64,000 nucleotides of DNA from Zea mays (lineage: Eukaryota; Streptophyta; Magnoliopsida; Poales; Poaceae). The notes under the pieces are model-generated. The model did no database searches, had not been told where the DNA came from, and worked only from the letters and a program-made list of their open reading frames with translations. Made by a program: the position numbers and the translations under genes. Shown piece after piece: positions 1-11,037 of the stretch. The stretch is from positions 169,538,923-169,602,922 of the forward strand of contig NC_050097.1 in NCBI RefSeq assembly GCF_902167145.1, given 5' to 3'. The first letter of the stretch is position 1. Each line of letters opens with the position of its first letter.

Positions 1-1
1 T

Positions 2-226
2 CACTCGCCTTATATTCCAGAATATGTAGGCAACCACCCTGCAGTTTCTGTTGCTTCGGCGAGCCAACCCCAAGCATCTTGGCAGCAACCTCCACCGCCA
101 CCGCCGACCCAGCGAGGACAACAGCCAGAAGGGAGTCAGCACAATCACCTTCAGAGGGATTTCAGAGAGGAGTCCGAAGCTCGCACAGTCAATAGCACTG
201 TGCCAGAGTCGAAGCACATTTATTGA
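2..226 (+). CDS. gag: gag C-terminal end of element B (partial)
   Basis: The last 74 codons of a gag protein, open from the window edge to a TGA at 224-226. Translation from base 2 aligns almost residue for residue with the C-terminus of the gag of element A (ending 6509). Both have a Pro/Gln-rich tail with a poly-proline run and both end in VPESKHIY. This tail lies after the zinc knuckle and has no catalytic motif. Start, capsid domain and knuckle are outside the window, so whether this gag is intact overall cannot be judged. Confidence 0.85.
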   Translation, partial: HSPYIPEYVGNHPAVSVASASQPQASWQQPPPPPPTQRGQQPEGSQHNHLQRDFREESEARTVNSTVPESKHIY

Positions 227-1240
227 CAAATATCCTACCTCAACAGCAGTTCTTTTGCATTTTTTACATTCAGTATTACCTTCTTGTTAATAAGGAACAA
301 TTATGAAGAGTTTAAATGTCTCTTATTGAATTTCAATTCCTTGTAATACTTTCGTCTTTTACCATAATAGAAATATGTTTTTCCATAGGCTTGAGTTGCC
401 AAAGCATACGAACTTATGCTGATTTGAAGGACCTTTGTATTATCAAAAATTTGATCTAACGGACACAGTACAAATTGTTCGAAACAGTAAAAAGTCGTTC
501 CTAAGGGAGCGCAGTGTAAGTTTTCTAAACCTACAGCGAAAAATAAACGCTGATTCCGCTGAAAGTAAAAGGCGAAGAAGCTCCTAAGGGAGGCTTACAG
601 CGAAACGCTGATTCCGCTGAAAGTAAAAGGCGAAGAAGCTCCTAAGGGAGGCTTACAGCGAAAAATAAACGCTGATTCCGTTGAAAGTAAAAGGCGAAGA
701 AGCTCCTAAGGGAGGCTTACAGCGAAAAGTCAGCGCTGATATAAAAAGTGTGTGTGCTTTATTACAGGGATATGTATCTGCGGCACAAATATCATTTTGC
801 ATAACATAACATCATCACATCATTTTTGCATAACATAAGCATCATACAGCATAGTGCATCTCGAACAAGAAGGGGATACAGTGTTGATCTTCGGAACATA
901 TTTTGGAAAAGAGAAAATCGTGCTAAGGCACAAGACGAATCGAGATGAAGAGTAGCCTCATTGGAGAGGCAACACAAAAAAAAATTATAGCTTCGGAGAA
1001 TAGTTCACGAAGCTTGGATGTTTTTTATCAGAGAAGTAAACAAATTCTTGTGATATAGAAAAGATTTTCTTCACGAAGCATGAAAAGAAGGGAAGGTGTT
1101 TTTTCGCCGAAGGCTCAAAAAATGGTATGTATGCAAAGTTTCATGCATCATAAAGAATTAAACTATAAATAGATTATATATTACATTCAAAGTTACAATA
1201 TATTACACATTTTATGTTTCAAATGTTTCTACAATAGCAT
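227..1240 (+). repeat. Element B spacer with tandem 58-65 bp repeats
   Basis: Non-coding spacer between gag and the antisense gene. From about 490 to 745 a unit containing gctgattccgctgaaagtaa, aggcgaagaagctcc and gggaggcttacagcg recurs, with starts near 549, 607 and 671 and a partial fourth near 734. Spacing is 58-65 bp because some copies carry an extra aataaac. Element A has diverged versions at about 6770-7010, so the array is a family feature. The remainder (746-1240) is AT-rich with no gene seen. Confidence 0.75.
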
Positions 1241-4200
1241 TCAATCCTCTTTAAGCACTATCTCTGCAGCTTCATTCAATAGTTGGTTGACAACCTTGTC
1301 CATAATGGCTTCGGCCATTTTTCTAATTTCATCGTTCTCCTTCGGGTGGGGGCCCGGAGATGCCTCAGTAGGTTCTGAGGGAAGAAAAGATACGGCTATA
1401 TTACTATTACAAACTGCGAACAGAGTCTGGAATTAAAAATTACAGTAGGATAAAAACCACTAATTAATACCTATCTGCCCTTCGGGCTCTGTACTTTTCT
1501 CGGCAGCTTCCGCTACTTTTCTAGCATCGTGGATGCCTTTTTCACTCCTTTGAATAATTTCTTGCGCCAATTCTTGGCCGCCGTTATCCCAGATATCGGT
1601 GAAGAATTTCCCGCCGACCATGCTTGCTTCGGGTGAGGGGTCTTTAATGTCTTCACAGGACAATGTAGCTTTGGACTGCGCTAAGGATTTTACATGCTCG
1701 CAGCCTTTCTTCTCCAAAACAGCAGCAATCCCTCTAGCACCCGAAAAAGCGCAGATGTCACCACGGCCATTCAGGATTTCCTCGAAGGCCTCTGCTTCGT
1801 TACTGATCCATTCCATTGGACCTTCAGGATTGCCTCTTGAAAAATTCTCTTCACTAGAGAATGCGCCAACGCTGGCGAAGCTAGATTTTATCTTTTTGAC
1901 ACACTCTATGGATTTAACATAACATTTCCTCTGGGATGCACGAAGCTCTTTAACACTTATCTCTAAATGATTGGCCAATTGATCACTAAGCTCTCGTTTT
2001 GTTTCTTCAAGTATACGCTCTTCTTTAGCTCTAACTAGCTGTTTCTGAAGATCTTTAATTTCACGTCTTTGGGCTTCGGCCTGGGCCTTTGAGGCAGCTT
2101 CGTCCTTTTTACCTTGTCCACCAATGTAAGTAGAATTTTATCCTTTTCCAGAGCTTCATTTCTCAGTTTAATAACTTCTGATCGAAGGTTGTTGAATGCA
2201 ATTTCATAACTCTCGTCTTCGGCATTCTTTTGTGCTCTCAATGCGTTGCTTAGAATTAAACCCTATATGTAAAAAAATTTGTAAACAAGTTGGTATAAGA
2301 ATAAAAGAATGAGTTATGAATTATAAAATTTGTAAACATCCAATTCTCATACCTTCAGGCTATTGTACGCAAGACTATCCGCAAGATCCTCCTTCGTCAT
2401 AGCACATAATCCAGCTTCGAGCTTCGGAAACCCCATACTTCTAGACATCTCCCAACAGACAGATAATTCTTTATTGTCTGGGAGGCAGTATAGGAAATCT
2501 TCTTCGTTCGTCCCATTGAACACTAGTGCCCCCTTCGGATATTTCAATTCTTTGGCATAATGATTAGCTTCAAAAACTTCTTCTTCCGATAACTTTTTCC
2601 CCGAAGCATGACGCACAATATAATCGTATATTTTGGAAGATGCTTCGGGGACAGCAGTATCAATTTCTTTGACCAAAGTAGGCCCTGACATTTTCCTTTC
2701 TTCAGTTGCCCTTGCAATTTTTGCTTCTTCTGCTTCCAAAGGTATTACCTTGGTTGGTTCTGAAGGCCCGGTTTCAACTTCAGTCTGTTGCTTCGAAGCC
2801 TTAGCAGCGGATACTTCAGCAAGCGCCTCAGAAGTTTCAGCAGTCTTCTTTGGGGTTGTGCTTGGAAGTTTAATTGTTTCCAAAACATCTAACACATTAA
2901 CCATTCTTTTTTCTTTTTGGGGTCACTGTTGGCCCCTTTTAATTTTTGCTGCTTCAATTTCTTCTGAAGGACTTAAAATTTCTGATATTTTTGCTCCCTC
3001 AGTTGATGCTTTTGTTTCTTCCATCTTTTCTGTCGATGGCGCTTCGGCCAGCTCTTTGGTTTCTGGTAACAGAATTTTTGGTTCCTCCAATTCTTTTGTT
3101 GTTGGCACTTCGGCCAGCTCTTTGGCTACTGGCAGCGGAGTTGATTCCTTAGCTTCGGGGGCCGAAGACGTTTCACTGCCGAATTCAGGCACTGTGGCTA
3201 GTTCAATGTAACGTGGCCGGTGTGTGAGAACTTTCACCCTTTTTCTCTTCGGCGCTGGCTCGCTAGAAGCAGCTGAAGCAGTTTCTTTCGCAGAAGTCGT
3301 ACCTTTCCTTTTCTGCCCCCGCACTGGATAATGGTAGTCGGGGTACACGAACCCAATTGCATCAAAAACTCGGTTCAGACTTTTCTTTCTTCGGCCTCCG
3401 AAGGCTGCTGACAATGCAGTGTCTTCGGCCTTCGAATATACCCCAAGCAATTCATCACTTACAGTCTCAATGCTCTTTAACCAATCATCATCTGGTTCAA
3501 CGAACTTGTCTCCGTACTTGAATGTATACTTCAGCCTGACTAGCCCACCTTCGTCAGTTTCTTTAACAGTTTCTTTCGGCATCTCCCAATTATCTGCAAG
3601 AGGCCACACTCTGAAGGCAATGTGTTCTTGTATTAAATCCCTCGTTCCAATAAAAGAGCAGACTACGCCGAAGGCCCGTTGGCATTCTTCGGCTACTTCA
3701 TCCATTTCTACCTTCGGTTTCCGGAGTCCGAAGCGCTGCCAAATGGGGCACATGATGACATCCTTAATATCCTCTCGAACCTTCAAATCATTTTTTACAT
3801 AGAACCATTCTTTCATCCATTCTCCGGGCCATCTCTTACGAAAGGTGGGCACGGGACAGCTTGATCCAGAGCGAGCACCGAAGCTGTAGCAACCAAAGTT
3901 GTTATGATATTGCTCTTTACCCCAGGGCTTCGTTTCGTATAACAATTCATGTATATTGCAAAAGCTTTTCGCACTTGGCTCTAGACCCTGACTCTTCACA
4001 GCCTAGACGAAGATTCCCATTCTTATTATTGCTTCAGGGGTAAGTTGATGAAGGTAAACCTGATATATTTTCAGAATTTCTACCACGAATCTGCTTAGAG
4101 GGAATCGTAGCCTAGCTTTTAAAAAGCTTCGGAAGATAACGACTTCATCATCTTTGGGAGTCGGCACAGTTCTTTCTCCGGCGTCTGCTCTCACAATGGA

Positions 4201-4275
4201 CATATCTCGAAAGTATCTCCCCTTCATGTTTTCAAGGTGACTTTGCCCAATAGTTGATTTTCCGAAGACTGAATG
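1241..4275 (-). pseudogene. Antisense additional ORF of element B, broken (main part)
   Basis: Decayed homologue of the antisense gene of element A, read right to left, with its first exon displaced to 11685-11894 by the insertion of A. Damage visible: a Trp-to-stop (TAG) near 4002 in the segment that reads FVWAVRSQG in A; a frameshift near 2905-2922; and a frameshift near 2110 in the coiled-coil exon. The first intron is intact at 2263-2352 (GT..AG, 90 bp) and joins LK to GLILSN as in A. The last piece ends KED-stop at 1241-1243. The central domain (about 3000-4275) matches what I recall as the Pfam 'putative gypsy type transposon' family (PF04195). The function of this family is unknown. 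Confidence 0.82.
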
Positions 4276-4917
4276 TGTTGGGGACCTTCGGCGTCCGAAG
4301 GTCCTCAAAAACAGGATTTAACAGTATTTCTGGAGTACAATGTGTGAACAGGTATCCTCGGACTAAAGTTGGCACTGCAGTAGACCAGGATAATACGAAG
4401 GTTGATACGAAGCCGAAGGTGCGAGCAGAAAAGCTTCGGCGTAACAGCAAAGAGTGGAACCGACTTAAAGATGAAAAGACTATTCAGACCTCGATAGACT
4501 TCTATAGAATTATTATCAAATGTAAAGGGCATGAATGTAATTTTGTAAGGGCTGTGTCCCGTGCCTATAAATAGGTGAACAGTATCCCCGTACTGTTCAC
4601 GCTGACTTGGCATTCGCTTTTTGCGTCACGCTTGTATTGACATTTCCTTCCGATTGAAGGTACACTTATAATCCAATAATATTTTTGTTTATGTTCGATA
4701 ATAATAAATGATTGTTCATATTTTCCTTTATATTCCTTATATTCCATCCTTCGTCATTGTTTGATGAATTTATGAAGGTATGTCCTTCATAACCTTCGTC
4801 CGCAAGTCATTACATCCTGAGGGAAATAATGCTTCGGAGGACGAAGGACATTAACGATTAACGTTTTCTATGTTGCCTTGTTCTTAACTCTTAGCACTTG
4901 AGAACAAGTCCCCAACA
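4276..4917 (+). repeat. 5' LTR of element A
   Basis: Begins tgttggggaccttcggcg and ends tccccaaca. A TATA box (tataaata, 4566-4573) marks the likely U3/R promoter. The sequence after the LTR (from 4918, ttggcgcccacctccggtg) is the expected primer-binding region; I did not assign the tRNA. The LTR is 641/642 identical to the 3' copy. Confidence 0.93.
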
Positions 4918-4991
4918 TTGGCGCCCACCTCCGGTGAACCCACTTCCATTTTTTGAGCTTTTCAACACCTTCGGCAAGCATCCCCTTCGTC

Positions 4992-6509
4992 ATGCCTCCG
5001 AAGAAGGCTTCAGCACCAGGGGCTGGCACGCTGCAGCCGCTGGACCCCAATCAAGACGTCCTTTCTCTTAGAGAGGCACGAAGCCAGAAGAGGAAGGCTA
5101 CCAGTCCAACACCTCCAGAGGATGATCTAGATCAGGAGATTCAAAATCTGGAAATCCTTCAGCAGCAGGTTCAACGCAAGAAGGAGAAGATGGCCAGGCT
5201 AGCTGAACTGCAGAGGCAGATAGACGAAGCCTCTGAAGAAGTTCGTCATCTTGCTCAGGATGAGCAACACCGAAGGCCTCAGCATCAAGACTTTCATCAG
5301 GAGGGGTTTCCCAACGAAGATGACTGGTATGACAATTTCCATCATGGGAATTTTGTTTTTGATGATGCTTCTCCCCTGTCCGCTGAGCTGCAGGCTACAC
5401 CTTGGCCTCCGTCCTACAAGCCGCCTCAGCTCCCCGTATTCGATGGCCACTCAGATCCGAAGCAGTTTTTAATGAGCTACGAAGCAACAGTATCTTCGTA
5501 TGGTGGCAATGCTTCAGTCATGGCCAAATCTTTCGTTATGGCTGTCAGAAGTGTTGCTCAAACCTGGTATTCCTCCCTTCGACCAGGAACGATCACTTCA
5601 TGGCAGAAGCTGAAGGATTTGTTGTTAACCAGCTTTCAAGGATTTCAGACGAAGCCGGTCACTGCTCAGGCTCTGTTCCAGTGCACTCAGGATCACGAAG
5701 AATACCTTCAGGCATATGTTCGAAGGTTCTTGCGTTTGAGGGCACAGGCACCAACGGTGCCCAATGAAATTGTCATCGAGGCCATGATCAAGGGGCTTCG
5801 GCCAGGTCCGTCAGCTCAGTACTTCGCCAGAAAGCCTCCCCAAACTTTGGAGAAGCTTCTCCAGAAAATGGATGAATACATTCGGGCCGACAATGATTTT
5901 CGCCAAAGAAGGGAGGAGGCTTTCAGGTTTTCTGAAATGACCAGGGGCTTCGGAGGGAGGTTTTACCCGAGGCATGTGAGATCAATTCACAATTCTACAC
6001 AAAATGATGACAGAGGAAGCCAACAGCAAAGGCCACAATGCTCCTCACAGGCTTCTGGACAACAGCAAAGCTCCTTCCGACCACCAGCCCCAAGAGGCAG
6101 AGGCGCCAGGGGCTTCGGAGGAAGATTTGGCGATCAACCGAGAAGAATCTTTTGCTTATTCTGCGGTGAGAACAAAGGCCATACTACCAGGATGTGCCAT
6201 GTTACTATTCAGAAGCAAAAGGAAATAGCTGAAGCAGCAGCACAACAAGCCCAGCCGAAGCAGGTCATGCATACAGCTTCGTATCATTCGCCCTACATCC
6301 CTGAATATGTGGGCAACCATCCCGCAGTCTCTGTTGCTTCGGCAAGTCAGCCTCAAGCTTCTTGGCAACAGCCTCCGCCTCCACCTCCGTTGCAACAAGG
6401 ACAGCAGCCAGAAGGGAGCCAATATGCTCCGCATCAAAGGGACTTCAGAGAACAGTCCGAAGCTCGCACGGTCAACAGCACTGTGCCAGAATCAAAGCAC
6501 ATCTACTGA
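4992..6509 (+). CDS. gag: gag polyprotein of element A (Ty3/gypsy, Tat lineage)
   Basis: A 505-aa capsid/nucleocapsid precursor that would assemble virus-like particles and package element RNA. The ATG at 4992 (MPPKKASAPG) was chosen because the frame upstream to 4953 offers only a TTG. Domains: a charged coiled-coil-like N-terminus (about 30-100); a retrotransposon gag core around residues 176-280 with AQTWYSSLRPGTITSW and a later IKGLRPG; a basic Arg/Gly/Gln-rich stretch; and a zinc knuckle starting at residue 388 (CLFCGENKGHTTRMC). The knuckle spacing is CX2CX5HX4C, one residue longer than the usual CX2CX4HX4C. The tail is Pro/Gln-rich. The ORF is uninterrupted, fitting a young element. 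No protease follows, so maturation would depend on a helper element. Confidence 0.9.
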   Translation: MPPKKASAPGAGTLQPLDPNQDVLSLREARSQKRKATSPTPPEDDLDQEIQNLEILQQQVQRKKEKMARLAELQRQIDEASEEVRHLAQDEQHRRPQHQDFHQEGFPNEDDWYDNFHHGNFVFDDASPLSAELQATPWPPSYKPPQLPVFDGHSDPKQFLMSYEATVSSYGGNASVMAKSFVMAVRSVAQTWYSSLRPGTITSWQKLKDLLLTSFQGFQTKPVTAQALFQCTQDHEEYLQAYVRRFLRLRAQAPTVPNEIVIEAMIKGLRPGPSAQYFARKPPQTLEKLLQKMDEYIRADNDFRQRREEAFRFSEMTRGFGGRFYPRHVRSIHNSTQNDDRGSQQQRPQCSSQASGQQQSSFRPPAPRGRGARGFGGRFGDQPRRIFCLFCGENKGHTTRMCHVTIQKQKEIAEAAAQQAQPKQVMHTASYHSPYIPEYVGNHPAVSVASASQPQASWQQPPPPPPLQQGQQPEGSQYAPHQRDFREQSEARTVNSTVPESKHIY

Positions 6510-7487
6510 CAAATATCCTACCTTGATAGTAATCTTTTTCATTCAGTTTTATTTTTTGCAATAAAGGACATTGTTTAGATTTCATGAAAATAGTTGTTGA
6601 AATTTAAGGATTTGTCATGAGAATAAAGAACATATTTTCTTCACAGGCTTCAGTTGTTGAAGTTTAAGGATTTGTTATAGCAAAGAGGACCTTCGAATTA
6701 TCGAAAAAATTCTTCGAAGCAACGAAAAGTCATTCCAAGGAACGCAGAGTAAGTTTGACGAAGTCACAAAAAGTCGTTCCGAAGGGAGCGCAGTGTAAGT
6801 TTTCTGCTCCAAAGTCGTTCCAAAAGGAATGCAGAGCATACAGCGAAAAGTCAACGCTGATACCGCCTAAGTAAAAGGCGAAGAAGCTCCAAAGACGTTC
6901 CTAAGGGAATGCAGAGCTTACAGCGAAAAGTCAACGCTGATTCCGCTGAAGTAAAAGGCGAAGAAGCTCCTAAGGGAGGCTTATAGCGAAAAGTCAACGC
7001 TGATTCACAAAAAGATTATGTGTTTTATCGCGAAGATATGCGTGTACCTTCGGAATATCACCTTACATAGCATAACATCATCACATCATCTTTGCATAGC
7101 ATAAGCATCATACATCATACTGCATGTGGCATAAGAAAGAAATATGACATCAATCTTCGGGAAAACGCTTTGAAAAAGGGGCAAATCATGCCAAGTCACA
7201 AGGAGAAACAATATTGATCTTTGAAGTATAGCCTTGAAGAATGTTTCTACGAAGCTTCAACACATTTCAGGATACTTCGGATATTATTGTGATAAATGGT
7301 AATTCTTCTTCACGAAGCATGAAAAGAAGGGAAGGTGTTTTTTCGCCCAAGACTCAAAAACGGTACGTATGTAAAGTTTCATGCATCGTAAAGAATTGGA
7401 CCATAAAGAAAAACAAAAACAAATATATTACATACAGGATTACGAGATATTACACATGTTACATTTAAAATGTCTTTACATTAACAT
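6510..7487 (+). repeat. Element A spacer with degenerate tandem repeats
   Basis: Non-coding region between gag and the end of the antisense gene. From about 6700 to 7010, units built on aaagtcgttcc, gcagagcttacagcgaaaag and gtaaaaggcgaagaagctcc recur several times, less regularly than in element B. Coding potential is absent. The rest (7020-7487) is AT-rich spacer. Confidence 0.7.
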
Positions 7488-10400
7488 TTAGTCTTCCCTA
7501 AGTACCACTTCTGCAGCTTCGTTCAACAGTCGATCGACAACTTCATCCATAATAGCTTCAGCCATCTTTTTTATTTCATCATCACCCCTAGGCCGAGCAC
7601 CCGGAGGTACTTCAGTAGGATCTGGGGAAGGACAGGGCACGGCTACATTGCTATTACAAATTGCAAACAAATCTTAAAGCCTGAACATTACAACACGTTA
7701 AAAACTATTCTTTAGTACCTAATTGACCTTCGGCCTCTGTGCTCTTGTCAGCAGCCTCAGCTACTTCTCTAGCATCGTGAATGCCCTTCTCACTTCTTCG
7801 AATAATTTCTCCGGCCATTTCTCGACCACCATTTTCCCAGATATCGGTAAAAAATTTTCCACCAATTATGCTAGCTTCGGCCGAAGGATCTTTTGAATCT
7901 TCAAAGGATAAAGCAGCTTCGGACTGTGCTAAAATTTTTACATGTTCGCAGCCCTTCTTCTCTAAGATAGTGGCAATCCCTCTGGCGCCAGAGAAGGCAC
8001 ATATATCTCCTCGGCTATTTAAAATTTCTTCGAAGGCTTCAGCTTCGTGGTCAATCCATTCAATGACACCTTCGGGATTGCCTCTCGAAAAGTTTTCCTC
8101 ACTGGAGAATGCGCCGACCTTGGCGAAGCTAGCTTTTATTTTCTTAACACAATCTATAGATTTGTTGTAGCATTTCTTCTTGGACGAACGAAGCTCTTCA
8201 ACAGTCACTTCTAGGTGATCTGCCCATTGATCGCTGAGTTCACGCTTTGTTTCTTCAAGAATGCGCTCTTCTTTGGCTCTGGCCAATTGTTTCCGAAGGT
8301 CTTCAATTTCGCGTTTCTGAGCTTCAGCTTGACTTTTAAAAACAGCTTCGTCTTCCTTTATTTTATTTATCAATGAGTGTAATATTTTATCTTTTTCGAG
8401 ACCTTCGTTCCTCAGTTCAATTACTTCGGAACGAAGGTTGCTCAGGGCTATAGTACACCCTTCGTCTTCGGCTTCTTTCTGTGCCCTGAGGGCATTGCTA
8501 AGTATCAGGCCCTGCAAAAAGAAATATGTGTGCGTCAATAGGTTGTATCAAACGAAAAATTTTTGGACACAACAAAAAAAAATACAAAAATACAAAAATT
8601 TCATTTGTCGCACCTTTAAGCTATTGTAAGCCAGGCTGTCGGCCAGATCGTTCTTCGACAGCACCGAGAGCCCGTCTTCTAAGGTTGGGAATCCGAAGCT
8701 CTTGCTCATCTCCCGGCAGACAGAAATCTCCTTGCTGTCGGGAAGACAATACAAGAAATCTTCTTCTCCACTGCCATTAAATATCAACGCCCCCTTTGGA
8801 TATTTCAGTTTTTGGGCATAGTGCTGGGCCTCTTGTTCTTCTTTTTCTGATAATTTTTTCCCCGAAGCATGACGAAAAATATAATCACGAATTTTGGGGG
8901 ATGCTTCGGGGGTAACAACACCAGTTTCTTCAACAAAAGTTGGCTTTGTTATTTTTTCGACCTCACTTTCCAAGGGTTTTATCTTTGCGGGCTCTGAGGG
9001 CCCAGCTTCGGCTTCAACTTCTTGCTCTGGAACTGTAGAACCAGAAATTTCAGTTGCTGTCTCAGGAGTGACAGCAGCCTTCTTCGGAGGTGTGCTCGAA
9101 GATTTGATTGTTTCCAGTACATCTAGCACATTGGCCATCCTCTTTCTTTTCGGAGTCATGGCTGGCACCTTTTGATCCTTTACCGTCTCAACGTTTGCTG
9201 CAGGACTCAAAACTTCGGATGTTTTGGAGCCCTCGGTCGCTTCTTTTACCTCTTCAATTTTTTCTGTGGACGGTGCTTTGGCTTTCTCTTTTGTCTCTGA
9301 CAACAAAATGTTTGATTGTTCCAATTCTATCTTTGTTGGTACTTCGGTCGTTTCTGCGATTTCTGGCAGTAAAGTTGGTTCGGTTGGTTTTTCAGCTTCG
9401 GATGCCGAAGAAGTTTCTCCGGTAAACTCAGGCACCGAAGCTGGTTCAATATAGCGCGGCCGATGCGTAAGAACCTTTATCTTTTTCCTTTTCGGTTCTG
9501 GCTCGCTAGGAGCAGCTGCAGTTTCTTCTTTTGCAGAGGTTGTGTTTTTTCTCTTCTGCCTTCGAATGGGATAGCAATAGTCAGGGTAGACAAACCCGAT
9601 GGCATCAAATACCCGATTCAGCCTCTTCTTTTTTCGGCCTCCGAAGGCTGCTGACATTGCGGTATCTTCAGCCTTCGAGTAGGTCCCAAGCAGCTCATCA
9701 CTTAAATTATCAATGCTTTTCAGCCATTCATCATCTGGCTCAATAAATTTATCTCCAAACTTGAAAGTGTACTTAAACCTGATAAGTCCACCTTCGTCGG
9801 CCTCTTTAATGGTTTCTTGTGGCATTTCCCATTTCTCCGCAAGCGGCCACACTCTGAAGGCGATATGCTCTTGTACTAAGTCTCGTGTTCCTATAAAAGA
9901 ACAGACAACGCCGAAGGCTCTTTGGCATTCTTCAGCGGCTTCATTCATTTCAACCTTCGGCCTGCGAAGGCCGAAGCTTTGCCAAATAGGGAGCATAATT
10001 ATACCTTTGATGTCCTCTCGTGCTTTCAAATCATTTTTTACATAGAACCACTCTGTCATCCAGCCGCTGGGCCATCTCTTCCGAAAAGTTGGCACGGGGC
10101 AGCTTGACCCAGACCGAGAAACAAAATTGTAGCAGCCAAAGTTATTGTGATACTGTTCCTTACCCCAAGGTATTGTCTCGTATGATAATTCGTGCATATT
10201 GCAGAAACTTTTTGCATCAGGCTTCAGACCTTGGCTTCGCACGGCCCACACGAAGATGTTCAGCCTTATGATTGCCTCGGGGGTAAGTTGGTGAAGATAG
10301 ACTTCGAAAATTTTCAGCACCTCCACGACGAAGCTGCTCAAGGGAAATCGCAGCCCAGCCTTTAAAAAGCTTCGGAACACTACGACTTCATTCTCTTCGG

Positions 10401-10731
10401 GGTGTGGGCAAGTCTTCTCCCCTTCGTCGGCCCTCACAACAGACAGATCCCGGAAATACCTTCCTCTCATATTAACAAGATGATTCTCTTTGATGGTTGG
10501 TTTACCATAAACTGAATGGCTTGGTCGCCAGGGGCGATCTTCGGAGTCTTCGCCACCGCTGTCCACATCATAACTTTCACTGTCACCAGTATCTTCAGAC
10601 AGCCCTTCCATAATCTCCTTGGTGATCTTTTCTGTGTTGGTCTTCGACATCGCTATAAGAAACCCTAAGTTCTTTTCTTCATCAAGACTCAGCTTCATCT
10701 CAGCAGCAGCCTTCTTAGCAGCTTCAGACAT
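7488..10731 (-). CDS. Antisense additional gene of element A (putative gypsy-type transposon domain)
   Basis: A long gene on the strand opposite gag. Proposed exons: 10731-8614, 8511-7719 and 7672-7488, giving about 1031 aa. The start ATG at 10731-10729 reads MSEAAKKAAAEMKLS. Exon 1 has an acidic N-terminus (GLSEDTGDSESYDVDSGGED), then the domain I recall as PF04195 with LHQLTPEAIIRLNIFVW and PTFRKRWPSGWMTEWFYVK, then a Lys/Arg and Glu/Pro-rich linker. Exon 2 is coiled-coil-like (EIEDLRKQLARAKEERILEE). Intron 1 (8512-8613, 102 bp) has clean GT..AG ends and phase 0. Intron 2 (7673-7718) would be only 46 bp, short for a plant, so that junction is tentative. Tat-lineage elements are known to carry such additional ORFs. 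The role is unknown, and being antisense it could also act through RNA. The reading frame is open throughout, unlike the copy in B. Confidence 0.8.
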
Positions 10732-11037
10732 CTTCGGAAACACTAAAAAACTGTTTTCAAAGCCGAAGCTTCAAAGCTAAAAGCTTAGCAAATCACAGTG
10801 CACAACAGCTAAAAATTGAGTGAGCGGGAGTGATTGGCCAGAAAGTGTGCAAAATGAGTTTGCGGTATAGCCGTATTTATACGCTCGGTGCGTTGAAAGT
10901 TGAAAGACCCCACTTGTCATAGAATGTTGCTATTCTAGCAAAGGGAAGGTGTTTTTTCGGACCTTCGGCGTAAAGCCTTCGTCCATATCGCAATCTAAAT
11001 TTATTATTTCGAACAAATTAATATTGCGAGGGGCTAC

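Larger units (their letters stand above)
1..4275 (+). mobile_element. Zeon-like LTR retrotransposon B, left part (cut by window edge)
   Basis: Internal region of an older Ty3/gypsy Tat-lineage element closely related to element A. It opens inside the end of gag, continues through a repeat-rich spacer and then an antisense gene that breaks off at 4275, where element A is inserted. The 5-bp target site GAATG (4271-4275) is repeated at 11680-11684, where B resumes. The 5' LTR and most of gag lie left of the window. No protease, reverse transcriptase or integrase is seen between gag and the antisense gene, so B looks non-autonomous like Zeon. Family name rests on LTR ends and architecture. Confidence 0.85.

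Noticed and set aside
1599..1922. Plus-strand ORFs opposite the antisense gene (also 2633-3211, 8894-9175, 9713-10045)
   Set aside because: They are mirror frames of the antisense gene; they lack homology and break up in the relative copy, whereas the minus frame is conserved between A and B.
4305..4613. ORFs of about 100 codons in both LTRs of element A, on both strands
   Set aside because: They lie across the promoter and R region, occur identically in both LTRs, and match no protein; explained by LTR sequence.
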